Below are positions 33,824 to 41,838 of a stretch of 64,000 bases of DNA, piece by piece. How positions within the stretch are numbered: the first letter of the stretch is position 1; every line of letters begins with the position of its first letter. The notes under the pieces are model-generated. The model was not told where the DNA came from and made no database searches. It was given only the letters and a program-made list of their open reading frames with translations. Both the position numbers and the translations under genes were made by a program. The DNA is from a bacterium D16-51 (GTDB lineage: Bacteria; Bacillota; Clostridia; Lachnospirales; Lachnospiraceae). Location of the stretch: the NCBI GenBank assembly GCA_003612285.1, contig RAYE01000017.1:23952-87951 (forward strand). Reading direction: 5' to 3'.

Positions 33824-35134
33824 TTACCGCCCAATACTGTAATATTCCACTCCTGCATCTTTCATTTTATGTATATCATATAAGTTCCGTCCGTCATACA
33901 CAAGCGCGGTATGCATGAGCTTTTTAAATTCTTCAGGTTTTACTTCTTTTATTTCTTTCCACTCTGTAAATACAAAACAGATATGTGCCCCCTGTAAAGC
34001 TTCCTGTGCCGATTCGGCATAGTATACTGTACCACGGAGGTTTTCGCCATCTGGATAGAGTTTTCTGAAATTATTTTCTCCTATTGGGTCGTATGCAGAA
34101 ATATCAGCGCCTGCCTCCAACAATAATTTTACATTATCTAAAGAAGGGGCTTCCCTTAAATCGTCTGTCCCTGATTTGAACGTCAGGCCCAAAACAGCTA
34201 TCTTTAATCCCTGGAATGTAATCATGCGTTCCGATGCTTTTTTAAATAATCTTGTCTTTTGCTCTAAGTTGACATCTACTGCGGCTTCCACAGTGCGGAG
34301 CCTGTATCCGTGCTGTGCTGCCAGATACTTCAAAGCTTTTGTATCTTTTGGGAAACAGGAGCCGCCATAACCAATGCCGGCATTTAAAAAACGGTCTCCA
34401 ATTCTCCTGTCATATGACATTCCCAGCGCTACATCTTCAATATCTGCGCCAACCAGTTCACAAAGGTTAGCGATATCATTCATATAGGATATTTTCAGTG
34501 CCAGGAAATCATTGGAGGCATATTTAATCATTTCGGCAGAACGGCGGTTCACAGATACTACAGGCGGTTCAAAATTCTGATAGACTTCCCGTAATAGTTT
34601 CTCTGCCCATTCTGATTCCGTGCCGATAATAATACGGGCAGCGTGGAATGTATCATGCACTGCTGTCCCCTGTGCCAGAAATTCGGGATTTGACGCTACC
34701 TCTACGTGTACATCATGAGTTAAAAAATCATGAATAAACTGTTCTACTTTATCATTTGTCCCAATCGGGACAGTGGATTTTACAACAACAAGACAATCAT
34801 GTTCTATCGTTTCAGCAATTTGCCTGGAAACTCCTGCTATGTAAGAAAGGTTTGCGGAACCGTCTGGCTGCTCTGGCGTCCCTACGCCAATAAAAATCAC
34901 TTCAGCATCACGGTATGCTGCCTTGTAATCTGTTGTATAGTGAAGGTTTCCGGCAGCATAATTTTTTTGCATTAAGCCTTCCAAATCAGCTTCGTAAATC
35001 GGGGATACGCCTGATTTCATAAGCTCTATCTTCTTTTCATCTACATCTACACAGGTAACGTCATGCCCCATTTCGGCAAAACATACGCCTGCAACTAAAC
35101 CTACATATCCTGTACCTGCAACTGATATTTTCAT
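33824..35134 (-). CDS. ugd: UDP-glucose 6-dehydrogenase
   Basis: 436 residues. NAD-binding 'VAGTGYVGLVAGVCFAEMG' at the N-terminus, catalytic Cys in 'GIGYGGSCFPKDTKALKYL' (about 260), and the C-terminal UDP-binding domain. It oxidises UDP-glucose to UDP-glucuronate for acidic surface polysaccharide. No glycan genes adjoin it directly. Upstream (35135-35322) no clear promoter is seen. Confidence 0.96.
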   Translation of the reverse strand: MKISVAGTGYVGLVAGVCFAEMGHDVTCVDVDEKKIELMKSGVSPIYEADLEGLMQKNYAAGNLHYTTDYKAAYRDAEVIFIGVGTPEQPDGSANLSYIAGVSRQIAETIEHDCLVVVKSTVPIGTNDKVEQFIHDFLTHDVHVEVASNPEFLAQGTAVHDTFHAARIIIGTESEWAEKLLREVYQNFEPPVVSVNRRSAEMIKYASNDFLALKISYMNDIANLCELVGADIEDVALGMSYDRRIGDRFLNAGIGYGGSCFPKDTKALKYLAAQHGYRLRTVEAAVDVNLEQKTRLFKKASERMITFQGLKIAVLGLTFKSGTDDLREAPSLDNVKLLLEAGADISAYDPIGENNFRKLYPDGENLRGTVYYAESAQEALQGAHICFVFTEWKEIKEVKPEEFKKLMHTALVYDGRNLYDIHKMKDAGVEYYSIGR

Positions 35135-35322
35135 TTTTTTCCCTGTATGGCAGTGAAAGTTTGTGTGTATTTATCCAAACCATACATTCCTTTCTCTTTA
35201 TGCTCGCCTGCTTTTCAAACGCGTTTTAGTAATGCCAAAAAGTATTGCTGGTGTGCTGCAGGCTTCTGAAAAGTATAACATAACTTGGTTTTCAAAGCAA
35301 TGGAAAAGATTAGCTGCTCTGC

Positions 35323-35418
35323 TTTCTCATACTGCATAATTATGGAAAATATATCCAAAGGGAAAATCATTTTTTGTTTGTTTCTACAATTTTAATACCA
35401 TTGACTGTGATTAGTAAC
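35323..35418 (+). repeat. Conserved ~100-bp intergenic sequence, copy A
   Basis: Begins TTTCTCATACTGCATAATT, contains GGGAAAATCATTTT and TTGTTTCTA, and ends CATTGACTGTG…TAGTAAC. Copy B is on the minus strand at 63841-63927 with the same blocks in the same order. It is not coding in either place. Both copies point toward a downstream gene (the ABC operon here, degV there). Confidence 0.8.
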
Positions 35419-35620
35419 CTGGAATTGTAACTATTCAGCCTTGCGGCTTCATAGTTACACAGCAGTGCTTTCAGCACTGTTGATGTACACATTTTGCACA
35501 AAATGCGTGCAAAATGGCACCGTAAAACTCATATTTTTGACAAAAAACATGTCAAAAATCCTCGCATTTTATGGAAGGCTGAATTGTAACCTGGAATTAG
35601 CCATGAGTAGTAACTTTTTA
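35419..35620. repeat. Hairpin cluster between ugd and the ABC operon
   Basis: Bounded by GAATTGTAACTATTCAGCC and GGCTGAATTGTAACCTGG. Hairpins in order: CAGTGC/GCACTG, TTTTGCAC/GTGCAAAA (loop AAAATGC), and TTTTTGAC/GTCAAAAA (loop AAAAAACAT). The A-rich loops are like those of the 13.8- and 18.5-kb arrays, though the stems differ. Confidence 0.65.
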
Positions 35621-35650
35621 TTGACAAATGTTATAGTATCAGATTATAAT
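35621..35650 (+). promoter_or_regulatory. Promoter toward the first ABC pair
   Basis: TTGACA (35621-35626), 18-bp spacer, TATAAT (35645-35650). It would give a ~290-nt leader before the gene at 35944. Confidence 0.65.
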
Positions 35651-35688
35651 AAAAGAACAAATGTTTGATTCGCGAAAGAATTTTTTAG

Positions 35689-35740
35689 TTTTGATTTTAA
35701 ATGCTAAATTTTTGGTTTTGATATAAAATGCTAATTTTTT
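35689..35740 (+). promoter_or_regulatory. 27-bp-spaced direct repeat upstream of the first ABC pair
   Basis: TTTTGATTTTAAATGCTAAA (from 35689) and TTTTGATATAAAATGCTAAT (from 35716). A -10-like TATAGT lies at about 35757. Direct repeats in this position are typical activator sites; the AraC protein at 39750 is a candidate (inference). Confidence 0.45.
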
Positions 35741-35943
35741 AACAGGATAAGTGTGTTATAGTATGTAAACATACCCCATGTTTCTGGTTATAGGTGTTTT
35801 GGCCTGTTTTTCTCAAAAAGGCTCAAATTACACTTTAGGGTTGCGTTAGGTTCATAGGGTATTTGCAGCCTGCTGTAAGCAGTATATGCAGTATCAGGCA
35901 GTTTGGCAGAGAAGCTTACGGCCTTGGGGAGGTGGTGAAGGTT

Positions 35944-37785
35944 ATGAAAAATGAAAATATGAAAATGGGTGTTGGGAAAAGTATCTGTTATATGCTGAAG
36001 ACAATCTGGGACGCGGATAAAGGCTGTGTTATTTATTCTTTTTACAAAAACTGCACAGAAGAAGTTTTTTCCAGTTTCTTTGTAATCTCCATGATGCAGA
36101 TTATTTATGGGTATATTGAAAATGGCAGGCCATATATGGATTTGGTAAAATTTGTCATTCTGTTTTGCAGCCTGCATATTTGCATTCATCTGGCATCAGC
36201 AGGCCATGCATATTATATTCGTCTGAAAACCCCAAAAGTTTATGGGCATGTTTTTAATAAAGTAATTGAAAAAGCAACCCATATAGAATTGACACGGTAT
36301 GAACAGCCTGATTTTTATGATCAGTTTTCGAAGGCGCTGGATGAGTGCCTGGTAAAAGCGATGGAAGGGCTTCGGCTTTTTACATGGGCAATGGGCTGCT
36401 TTTTATCAACAATAGCGGCGATGCTGATTGTGGCAAAATCCGACCCCGTTATACTGCTTTTTTCGGGGATATCAGTGATTACGTCCTTTCTCTGCGGGAA
36501 TATAATCAACCGTTATCAGTACCAGCTTCGCGATGAGGAGACAAAAGATAAAAGGACGATGGAGTATATAAAGCGCGTATTTTATGAAAAGAAATACGCT
36601 GGGGAAATCAGGCTGTATTCAATTAGGAAGCTGCTTTTTGGGAAATATGACAAAAGCCTTGGCAGTTTATGCGAGATTAATAAAAGGCTGTACCGGAAGA
36701 TTATTTTTTATAAAGCGTTGCAAAATATTCTTCTGTTTGGGATAACCTGTCTTTGTACTTATCTGTATGTAGCTTTTGTTATTAAGACAACAGGGGTTAG
36801 TAAAATCGGTATATATGTGGCGTTAGTCGGAAGCATAGAGTACATTTCATGGAGAATTAAAGCGACGGTTAAAAACTTTGTGGATGCAGGAAAGACATGT
36901 GTGTTCATGAATAATTTAGAGGACTTCTTGACAATACAGACGGAAGAAAAAGACGATAGGAAAAAGGTAGCGGGGGAATTAGGTGATATCACTGTGAATC
37001 ATTTGAATTTTACCTACGCCGGGGCGGATGCACCAGTAATACGGGATTTGTCACTGCACATCAAAAAAGGGGAACGGATTGCCCTGGTTGGGGAAAACGG
37101 GGCAGGGAAGACAACGTTTATAAAGCTTTTGATGGGGCTTTACCCGGTGCCGGAAGGAAGCATCTGTATTGACGGGGTAGATATTGGGGAATATAACAGT
37201 AAGGATTACCATAGCCATTTTGGTACGGTTTTTCAGGATTTACAGATTTTTGCGCTCCCTCTGTCTCATAATGTGCTGATGAAAGAGCCGGAAAATGAAG
37301 GGGAGAGGCAGCTTGTAATCCAGTCTTTAGAAAAAGCGCAGTTTGGCGGGACATTAAAGAAATTGCCCCAGGGGATAGACACCATATTGACAAAGGAATT
37401 TGATGACAATGGTTTTGTCTGTTCTGGAGGGCAGGCGCAGAAGATTGCAATTGCCCGGGTTTTTGCCAAAAATCCGGATATTGTGATATTGGACGAGCCT
37501 TCCAGCGCGCTGGATCCAATTGCAGAGTATAACATGTACCGCAATATGCTGCAGGTATCAGAGGGAAAAACCGTATTTTTTATATCCCACAGGATGTCTT
37601 CGGCAAGGATTGCAGACCATATTTTCTTTCTCGAACAGGGACACGTAGTTGAAAGCGGCACACATAATGAATTAATGGCGCAGGATGGAAAATATGCTAA
37701 GATGTTCTGTCTTCAGGCAAAGAATTACAGGGATAAGAATTTGCAGGAAAGTTCAATGGCGAGGGAGGTGTTTGCTATTGAATAG
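35944..37785 (+). CDS. ABC half-exporter, pair 1 subunit A
   Basis: 613 residues from ATG 35944 (GGGAGGTGG upstream); a longer frame begins at 35863 without support. N-terminal six-helix membrane domain (about 1-330) and C-terminal ATPase. Walker A 'GENGAGKTT', signature 'CSGGQAQKIAIARV' (Cys replaces the usual Leu), Walker B 'IVILDEPSSALDP', switch His 'FISHRMSSA'. All catalytic residues are present. It probably forms a heterodimer with the next gene product. Closely similar to the 46167 protein (shared 'KRVFYEKKYAGE', 'PQGIDT', 'DGFVCSGGQAQK'). Substrate unknown; peptide, lipid or drug export are possible. Confidence 0.9.
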   Translation: MKNENMKMGVGKSICYMLKTIWDADKGCVIYSFYKNCTEEVFSSFFVISMMQIIYGYIENGRPYMDLVKFVILFCSLHICIHLASAGHAYYIRLKTPKVYGHVFNKVIEKATHIELTRYEQPDFYDQFSKALDECLVKAMEGLRLFTWAMGCFLSTIAAMLIVAKSDPVILLFSGISVITSFLCGNIINRYQYQLRDEETKDKRTMEYIKRVFYEKKYAGEIRLYSIRKLLFGKYDKSLGSLCEINKRLYRKIIFYKALQNILLFGITCLCTYLYVAFVIKTTGVSKIGIYVALVGSIEYISWRIKATVKNFVDAGKTCVFMNNLEDFLTIQTEEKDDRKKVAGELGDITVNHLNFTYAGADAPVIRDLSLHIKKGERIALVGENGAGKTTFIKLLMGLYPVPEGSICIDGVDIGEYNSKDYHSHFGTVFQDLQIFALPLSHNVLMKEPENEGERQLVIQSLEKAQFGGTLKKLPQGIDTILTKEFDDNGFVCSGGQAQKIAIARVFAKNPDIVILDEPSSALDPIAEYNMYRNMLQVSEGKTVFFISHRMSSARIADHIFFLEQGHVVESGTHNELMAQDGKYAKMFCLQAKNYRDKNLQESSMAREVFAIE

Positions 37786-37816
37786 CCAGGAGATGGAACA
37801 AAGTGATGAGGATTAG
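37778..37816 (+). other. Duplicated translation start region with a 12-codon frame
   Basis: GAGGGAGGTGTTTGCTATTG at 37761-37780 repeats almost exactly at 37831-37851 (GAGGGAGGTGTGTTGCTATT G). The second serves the next ABC gene. The first opens TTG plus 11 codons ('MNSQEMEQSDED') and then a TAG. It looks like a 70-bp duplication whose first copy is now abortive, or a coupling leader. Confidence 0.45.
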
Positions 37817-37839
37817 AAGTATTACACGAAGAGGGAGGT

Positions 37840-39693
37840 GTGTTGCTATTGGATCAGCAGAAAAAGGAAGAGAGGGAAGGGGATAAGCTGAAATTCTCCC
37901 GTCTGGCGTCAAATGTCCGTTTTATCCTAAAATATGCTTATGAGATTGATAAAATGGCAGTAATCGGGATTTATGCAGGATATATTGCTTTAGCAGTTAT
38001 TTTTTCTCTATATAGCTCCCTTTTTTTAAAATATTTTATAGAAATGCTGCAAAACAGAGAAGTTGCGCTGATGCCGGTTCTTTTGTATGCAGCGGTTGGA
38101 TGTACGATAAAAATCATTGGCGAGATGATTGAAGGCGTCATAGATAGCTGGGCGTGGTATCGTTTTGTCCGTGTTACAGGTGTTTTGCAGCGCAGGCTGC
38201 TTGAAAAGGCGGCTAAAATAGATTTGATGTGTTATGATAATAAAGAGTATTTTGATGATTTTGTCATTGCTGCTTCACAGTCGGAGGAAACGATGTATCA
38301 TGCAATATACAGTACGGCGGCTATTTTGTCCCAGACGGTATCTGTATTTTTACTTGGGGGCATTATTCTTACCATTAACCCGCTGATTGCTGTGTTTCCA
38401 GTTGCAGGTTTTATCATTAACTTTATTACGCGTATTAAAATAACGCAGCTTGAGTACGATTATGATATGGAATATAAACGGATTATGCGGAAGGCAGATT
38501 ATTCCAAAAGGGTTTTTTACCAGCCGGAATATGCAAAGGAAATTAAACTTTCAGGCATCCGTGTTCCCCTGAACAGGCAGTTTAATGAAGCAGTGGCAGA
38601 AACGACAGAAGAGGCAAGGGCAATAGGGAAGAAAATTGCCATATTGTCATTGATTGAATGGATTACTGTCTTTACTGTCTTGATGTATTTTTGCCCGCCG
38701 GTTTACCTGGGATATCTGGCTTTGGTCAGAAGAAGCATCAGGCTTGGCGATGTGGTGGCAATGAATAATGCGCAGAATAATATAGGAGATTCTTTAAATG
38801 GTTTTAATTATGCTATAGTGAGTTTTCAGAGGACGGGGCAGTTTGTGGAACGTTTCCGCAGGTTTATTGATTATGAAATCCATATAGAGGAGCATCAGGG
38901 AAGCAGGGAAGTGCCGGAAGGGAAACAGCTTCTGGAGATTAAGGATATGTCTTTCCGTTATGATGGCGCCAAAAAGGATACGCTAAGCCATATAAACATG
39001 ACAATCCGCCCAGGGGAAAAGGTGGCGTTTGTTGGGGAAAACGGAGCTGGAAAAACGACCTTTGTTAAGCTTTTAATGCGTCTGTATGATGTGACAGAAG
39101 GGAGTATAGAATATGGTGGTGAAGATATCCGTAATTACAGTACAAAAGATTACCGTAGTGTTATAGGTGCAGTATTCCAGGATTATCAGCTTTATGGGGC
39201 GACCCTGGCAGAAAATGTTGCAATGGATGAAATAAAAGCCGGGGATAAGGAAAATATTACAAAAGCCCTATGCCTTGCTGATTTTGGCAGTAAACTGGAA
39301 CGCCTGCCAAATGGGCTGGAAACAAATATGACAAGGGAATTTGAGGAGGACGGTACGATGCTTTCTGGAGGGGAATCCCAGAAAGTTGCGATTTCCAGGA
39401 TGTTTGCAAAAACGGATAAGTTGTCAGTTGCCATTCTGGACGAACCTTCTAGTGCATTAGACCCTTTTGCGGAATATAAGTTAAATAAAAACATGATGCA
39501 GCAGACGGAGGATGCAACGGTTATTTTTATTTCCCACCGCCTGTCCACGACAAAAGATGCAGACTGTATCTATATGTTTGAAAATGGCAGGGTTGTGGAA
39601 AGCGGGACGCATAGCGAGCTGATGGCGTCGGGAGGCGCATATGCATTTATGTTTGAAAAGCAGGCTCATTATTATCAGGACGAGATAGAGTAG
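37840..39693 (+). CDS. ABC half-exporter, pair 1 subunit B
   Basis: About 614-617 residues. Start uncertain: GTG 37840 is too close to GGGAGG, so TTG 37843 or TTG 37849 ('MDQQKKEEREGDKLKF') is likelier. Membrane domain with 'KRVFYQPEYAKEIKLS', then ATPase with 'GENGAGKTT', canonical signature 'LSGGESQKVAISRMF', 'VAILDEPSSALDP' and 'FISHRLSTTKDADCIYMFENG'. It pairs with the preceding gene: one subunit has CSGGQ, the other LSGGE, as also in the second pair. Closest relative in the window is the 47977 protein. Confidence 0.88.
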   Translation: MLLLDQQKKEEREGDKLKFSRLASNVRFILKYAYEIDKMAVIGIYAGYIALAVIFSLYSSLFLKYFIEMLQNREVALMPVLLYAAVGCTIKIIGEMIEGVIDSWAWYRFVRVTGVLQRRLLEKAAKIDLMCYDNKEYFDDFVIAASQSEETMYHAIYSTAAILSQTVSVFLLGGIILTINPLIAVFPVAGFIINFITRIKITQLEYDYDMEYKRIMRKADYSKRVFYQPEYAKEIKLSGIRVPLNRQFNEAVAETTEEARAIGKKIAILSLIEWITVFTVLMYFCPPVYLGYLALVRRSIRLGDVVAMNNAQNNIGDSLNGFNYAIVSFQRTGQFVERFRRFIDYEIHIEEHQGSREVPEGKQLLEIKDMSFRYDGAKKDTLSHINMTIRPGEKVAFVGENGAGKTTFVKLLMRLYDVTEGSIEYGGEDIRNYSTKDYRSVIGAVFQDYQLYGATLAENVAMDEIKAGDKENITKALCLADFGSKLERLPNGLETNMTREFEEDGTMLSGGESQKVAISRMFAKTDKLSVAILDEPSSALDPFAEYKLNKNMMQQTEDATVIFISHRLSTTKDADCIYMFENGRVVESGTHSELMASGGAYAFMFEKQAHYYQDEIE

Positions 39694-39749
39694 TTAGTCA
39701 CCTAAGAGTTATGGAATCGCTTCCTTTTGAGGAAGGGGGAATTCTAAAA

Positions 39750-40079
39750 ATGGAAACGAAGGAGATACTGGATGACATTGTAGTTTATATTGAAGAGAAT
39801 ATAGGTGGGAGATTGACAGTTGGGGAACTTGCGGCAGAGGTTTACATTTCCCCGGCACAGCTTCAAAGGCTGTTCCGCATGGAGTTCCAAATGACGGTTG
39901 CGGAGTATGTCCGGGTTTGTAAGCTGAAAAAGGCATTGGCGCTTTTGTATGAAACAGACCGTAAGGTATGCGACATTGCTTATGATGTTGGATTTGAACA
40001 TGAATCCTCTTTTATAAGAAGTTTTAAAAGGGAATTTGGTGTTACGCCTCATGAAGCAAGGAAGCATTCCGGGAATTAA
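39750..40079 (+). CDS. AraC-type regulator, DNA-binding domain only
   Basis: 109 residues from ATG 39750 (GAAGGGGGA upstream); an ATG at 39711 has no ribosome binding site. The product is almost only the two-HTH AraC domain: 'LAAEVYISPAQLQRLFRMEF' and 'CDIAYDVGFEHESSFIRSFK', ending 'FGVTPHEARKHSGN'. Like MarA/SoxS it has no effector domain, so activity probably depends on its amount. It lies 56 bp after the ABC pair with no terminator between and probably belongs to that operon as its activator. Confidence 0.9.
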   Translation: METKEILDDIVVYIEENIGGRLTVGELAAEVYISPAQLQRLFRMEFQMTVAEYVRVCKLKKALALLYETDRKVCDIAYDVGFEHESSFIRSFKREFGVTPHEARKHSGN

Positions 40080-40135
40080 TGGAGGTATATGGAGGGCAGG
40101 CCGGAAATCATTATGGATACGGCAATTTTTTATCA

Positions 40136-40181
40136 CGTAAAAGAAGAGGCATGTGCTGTCTGCATATGCTTCTTTTGTTAC
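40136..40181 (+). terminator. Terminator after the AraC gene
   Basis: Stem GTAAAAGAAG…CTTCTTTTGTTAC with inner GCAT/ATGC pairing, followed by a mixed tail. Moderate quality. Confidence 0.5.
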
Positions 40182-40219
40182 CCAGTAAAATGGCTGCTGC
40201 AGCAGCGGCTGACAGCCTT

Positions 40220-40262
40220 GCTGGCGGGTTTTGCGCATGTTGTATAGAACGGCTGTGAATAG
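40220..40262 (+). repeat. Intergenic repeat (…TTTTGCGCATG…GAATAGTAA), copy 2
   Basis: GGGTTTTGCGCATGTTGTAT followed by AGAACGGCTGTGAATAGTAA, about 80% like the copy at 33241. It lies between the AraC terminator and the next promoter. Confidence 0.6.
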
Positions 40263-40299
40263 TAATTTATTTTCTGTTATGTTCTGTTTTAGTTTTGCC

Positions 40300-40328
40300 T
40301 TGAATTTTCTCCATGAAACCTATATAAT
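40300..40328 (+). promoter_or_regulatory. Promoter of the phosphoglycosyl transferase-HK-RR operon
   Basis: TTGAAT (40300-40305), 17-bp spacer, TATAAT (40323-40328), 47 bp before the TTG start. Confidence 0.75.
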
Positions 40329-40375
40329 ATATTGTCATATATTGTTATTCCTTACAGAAAAAAGAAGGTGGAAAA

Positions 40376-41806
40376 TTGATTAAAGAAAACCAGAGACTGT
40401 TAAATATATTACAGATGGTAGTAGATGCGGTAATTATTGCATTTTCTTTCCTGTTAGCTTATAACCTGCGTTTTGACGACACATGGAGCCCTTTGTTCAA
40501 GCTTGGCATCCTTGAGCCGACTATTGGCTATGTACGGCCGTTGGAAGACTACGAGACAATGCTGATTCTGCTGATTCCGTGTTACCTGATTTTGTACAGG
40601 CTGTTTGGGATGTATGACCCAAAGCGTACAGCCGGGCGGCGCAGGGAACTTTTTAACCTGATTAAAGTCAATGCGCTGGGTCTGATTTATTGTGTGGCTG
40701 TCCTGTACCTGATTAAGGAGCCGGATTTTGCGCGTCTATTTCTTTTTATCTTTGCAGGGACAAACCTGTGCATTGATTTTTTGTTCCGCTTATTTGTAAT
40801 GCGTGTGCTCCGCCAGATGCGCCGTTCCGGGATGAATCTGAAGCATATCCTTCTGGTGGGGTATGGACGTATGGCAGAACGGTATATTGACAGGCTGCGT
40901 GTCCATCCAGAATGGGGATATATGGTACACGGGATTCTGGATGATAACCATGAAGTCAATGACACATACCGCAATGTCCGTATTATTGGAAATACCAGCA
41001 TTTTAGAGGAACTTTTAGCAACAAATAAATATGATGAAATTGCGATTACCCTTAGCATAGATGAGTTTTCCAAGCTGGAGCGTATTGTGGCAGTCTGTGA
41101 AAAGTCAGGTGTACACACAAAATTTATACCGGATTATAATAATATTATCCCTACAAAGCCTTATACAGAAGATTTGGACGGTCTGCCGGTTATCCATGTC
41201 CGCCATGTGCCGCTGAGCAGTTCTTTTAACAATGCTATAAAACGGATGATAGATATTTTTGGTTCTCTTGTTGCATTGGTGCTTTTTTCTATCCCGATGC
41301 TGATTCTTGCCTGCATTATTAAGATTACTTCACCGGGGCCGCTGATTTTTAAGCAGACGCGTATTGGACTGCACAACCGGGAATTTCCAATGTATAAATT
41401 CCGTTCTATGCGTGTGCAGGATGCAAAGGAGGAAAAAAAGGCGTGGACGACAAAGGATGATCCCCGTGTTACCCCGATTGGCAAATTTATGCGCAAGACC
41501 AATATGGACGAGCTTCCACAGATTTTTAATGTATTAAAAGGAGACATGAGCCTTGTCGGACCGCGGCCGGAACGCCCATATTTTGTTGAAAAATTTAAAG
41601 ATGAAATCCCACGCTATAAGGTAAAGCATCAGGTACGTCCTGGCATGACAGGCTGGGCACAGGTTAATGGCTACCGTGGCGATACGTCTATCACACGACG
41701 GATTGAATGCGACTTATATTATGTAGAAAATTGGACAATCATGCTGGACTTTAAAATATTGTTCCTGACTTTTTTTGGAAGGAATGTCAACAAAAATGCA
41801 TATTAA
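40376..41806 (+). CDS. Polyprenyl-phosphate sugar phosphotransferase (WbaP/CpsE type)
   Basis: 476 residues; TTG start at 40376 after AGAAGGTGG. Four or five N-terminal membrane segments, a CoA-binding-like Rossmann domain ('HILLVGYGRMAERYI', about 160), one more membrane helix and the C-terminal bacterial sugar transferase domain: 'SPGPLIFKQTRIGLHN', 'KFRSMR', 'KTNMDELPQIFNVLKGDMSL' (Asp-Glu pair), 'VGPRPERP' and 'VRPGMTGWAQVNGYRG'. It puts the first sugar-phosphate on undecaprenyl phosphate in capsule or exopolysaccharide assembly. No other glycan genes follow; a two-component system does. Confidence 0.94.
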   Translation: MIKENQRLLNILQMVVDAVIIAFSFLLAYNLRFDDTWSPLFKLGILEPTIGYVRPLEDYETMLILLIPCYLILYRLFGMYDPKRTAGRRRELFNLIKVNALGLIYCVAVLYLIKEPDFARLFLFIFAGTNLCIDFLFRLFVMRVLRQMRRSGMNLKHILLVGYGRMAERYIDRLRVHPEWGYMVHGILDDNHEVNDTYRNVRIIGNTSILEELLATNKYDEIAITLSIDEFSKLERIVAVCEKSGVHTKFIPDYNNIIPTKPYTEDLDGLPVIHVRHVPLSSSFNNAIKRMIDIFGSLVALVLFSIPMLILACIIKITSPGPLIFKQTRIGLHNREFPMYKFRSMRVQDAKEEKKAWTTKDDPRVTPIGKFMRKTNMDELPQIFNVLKGDMSLVGPRPERPYFVEKFKDEIPRYKVKHQVRPGMTGWAQVNGYRGDTSITRRIECDLYYVENWTIMLDFKILFLTFFGRNVNKNAY

Positions 41807-41838
41807 AATAATCATTTACTTTATTATGGGGTGAAGCT

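Noticed and set aside
35441..35668. 75-codon plus-strand frame across the hairpin cluster
   Set aside because: It runs through inverted repeats and a promoter, with no ribosome binding site; composition follows the hairpins.
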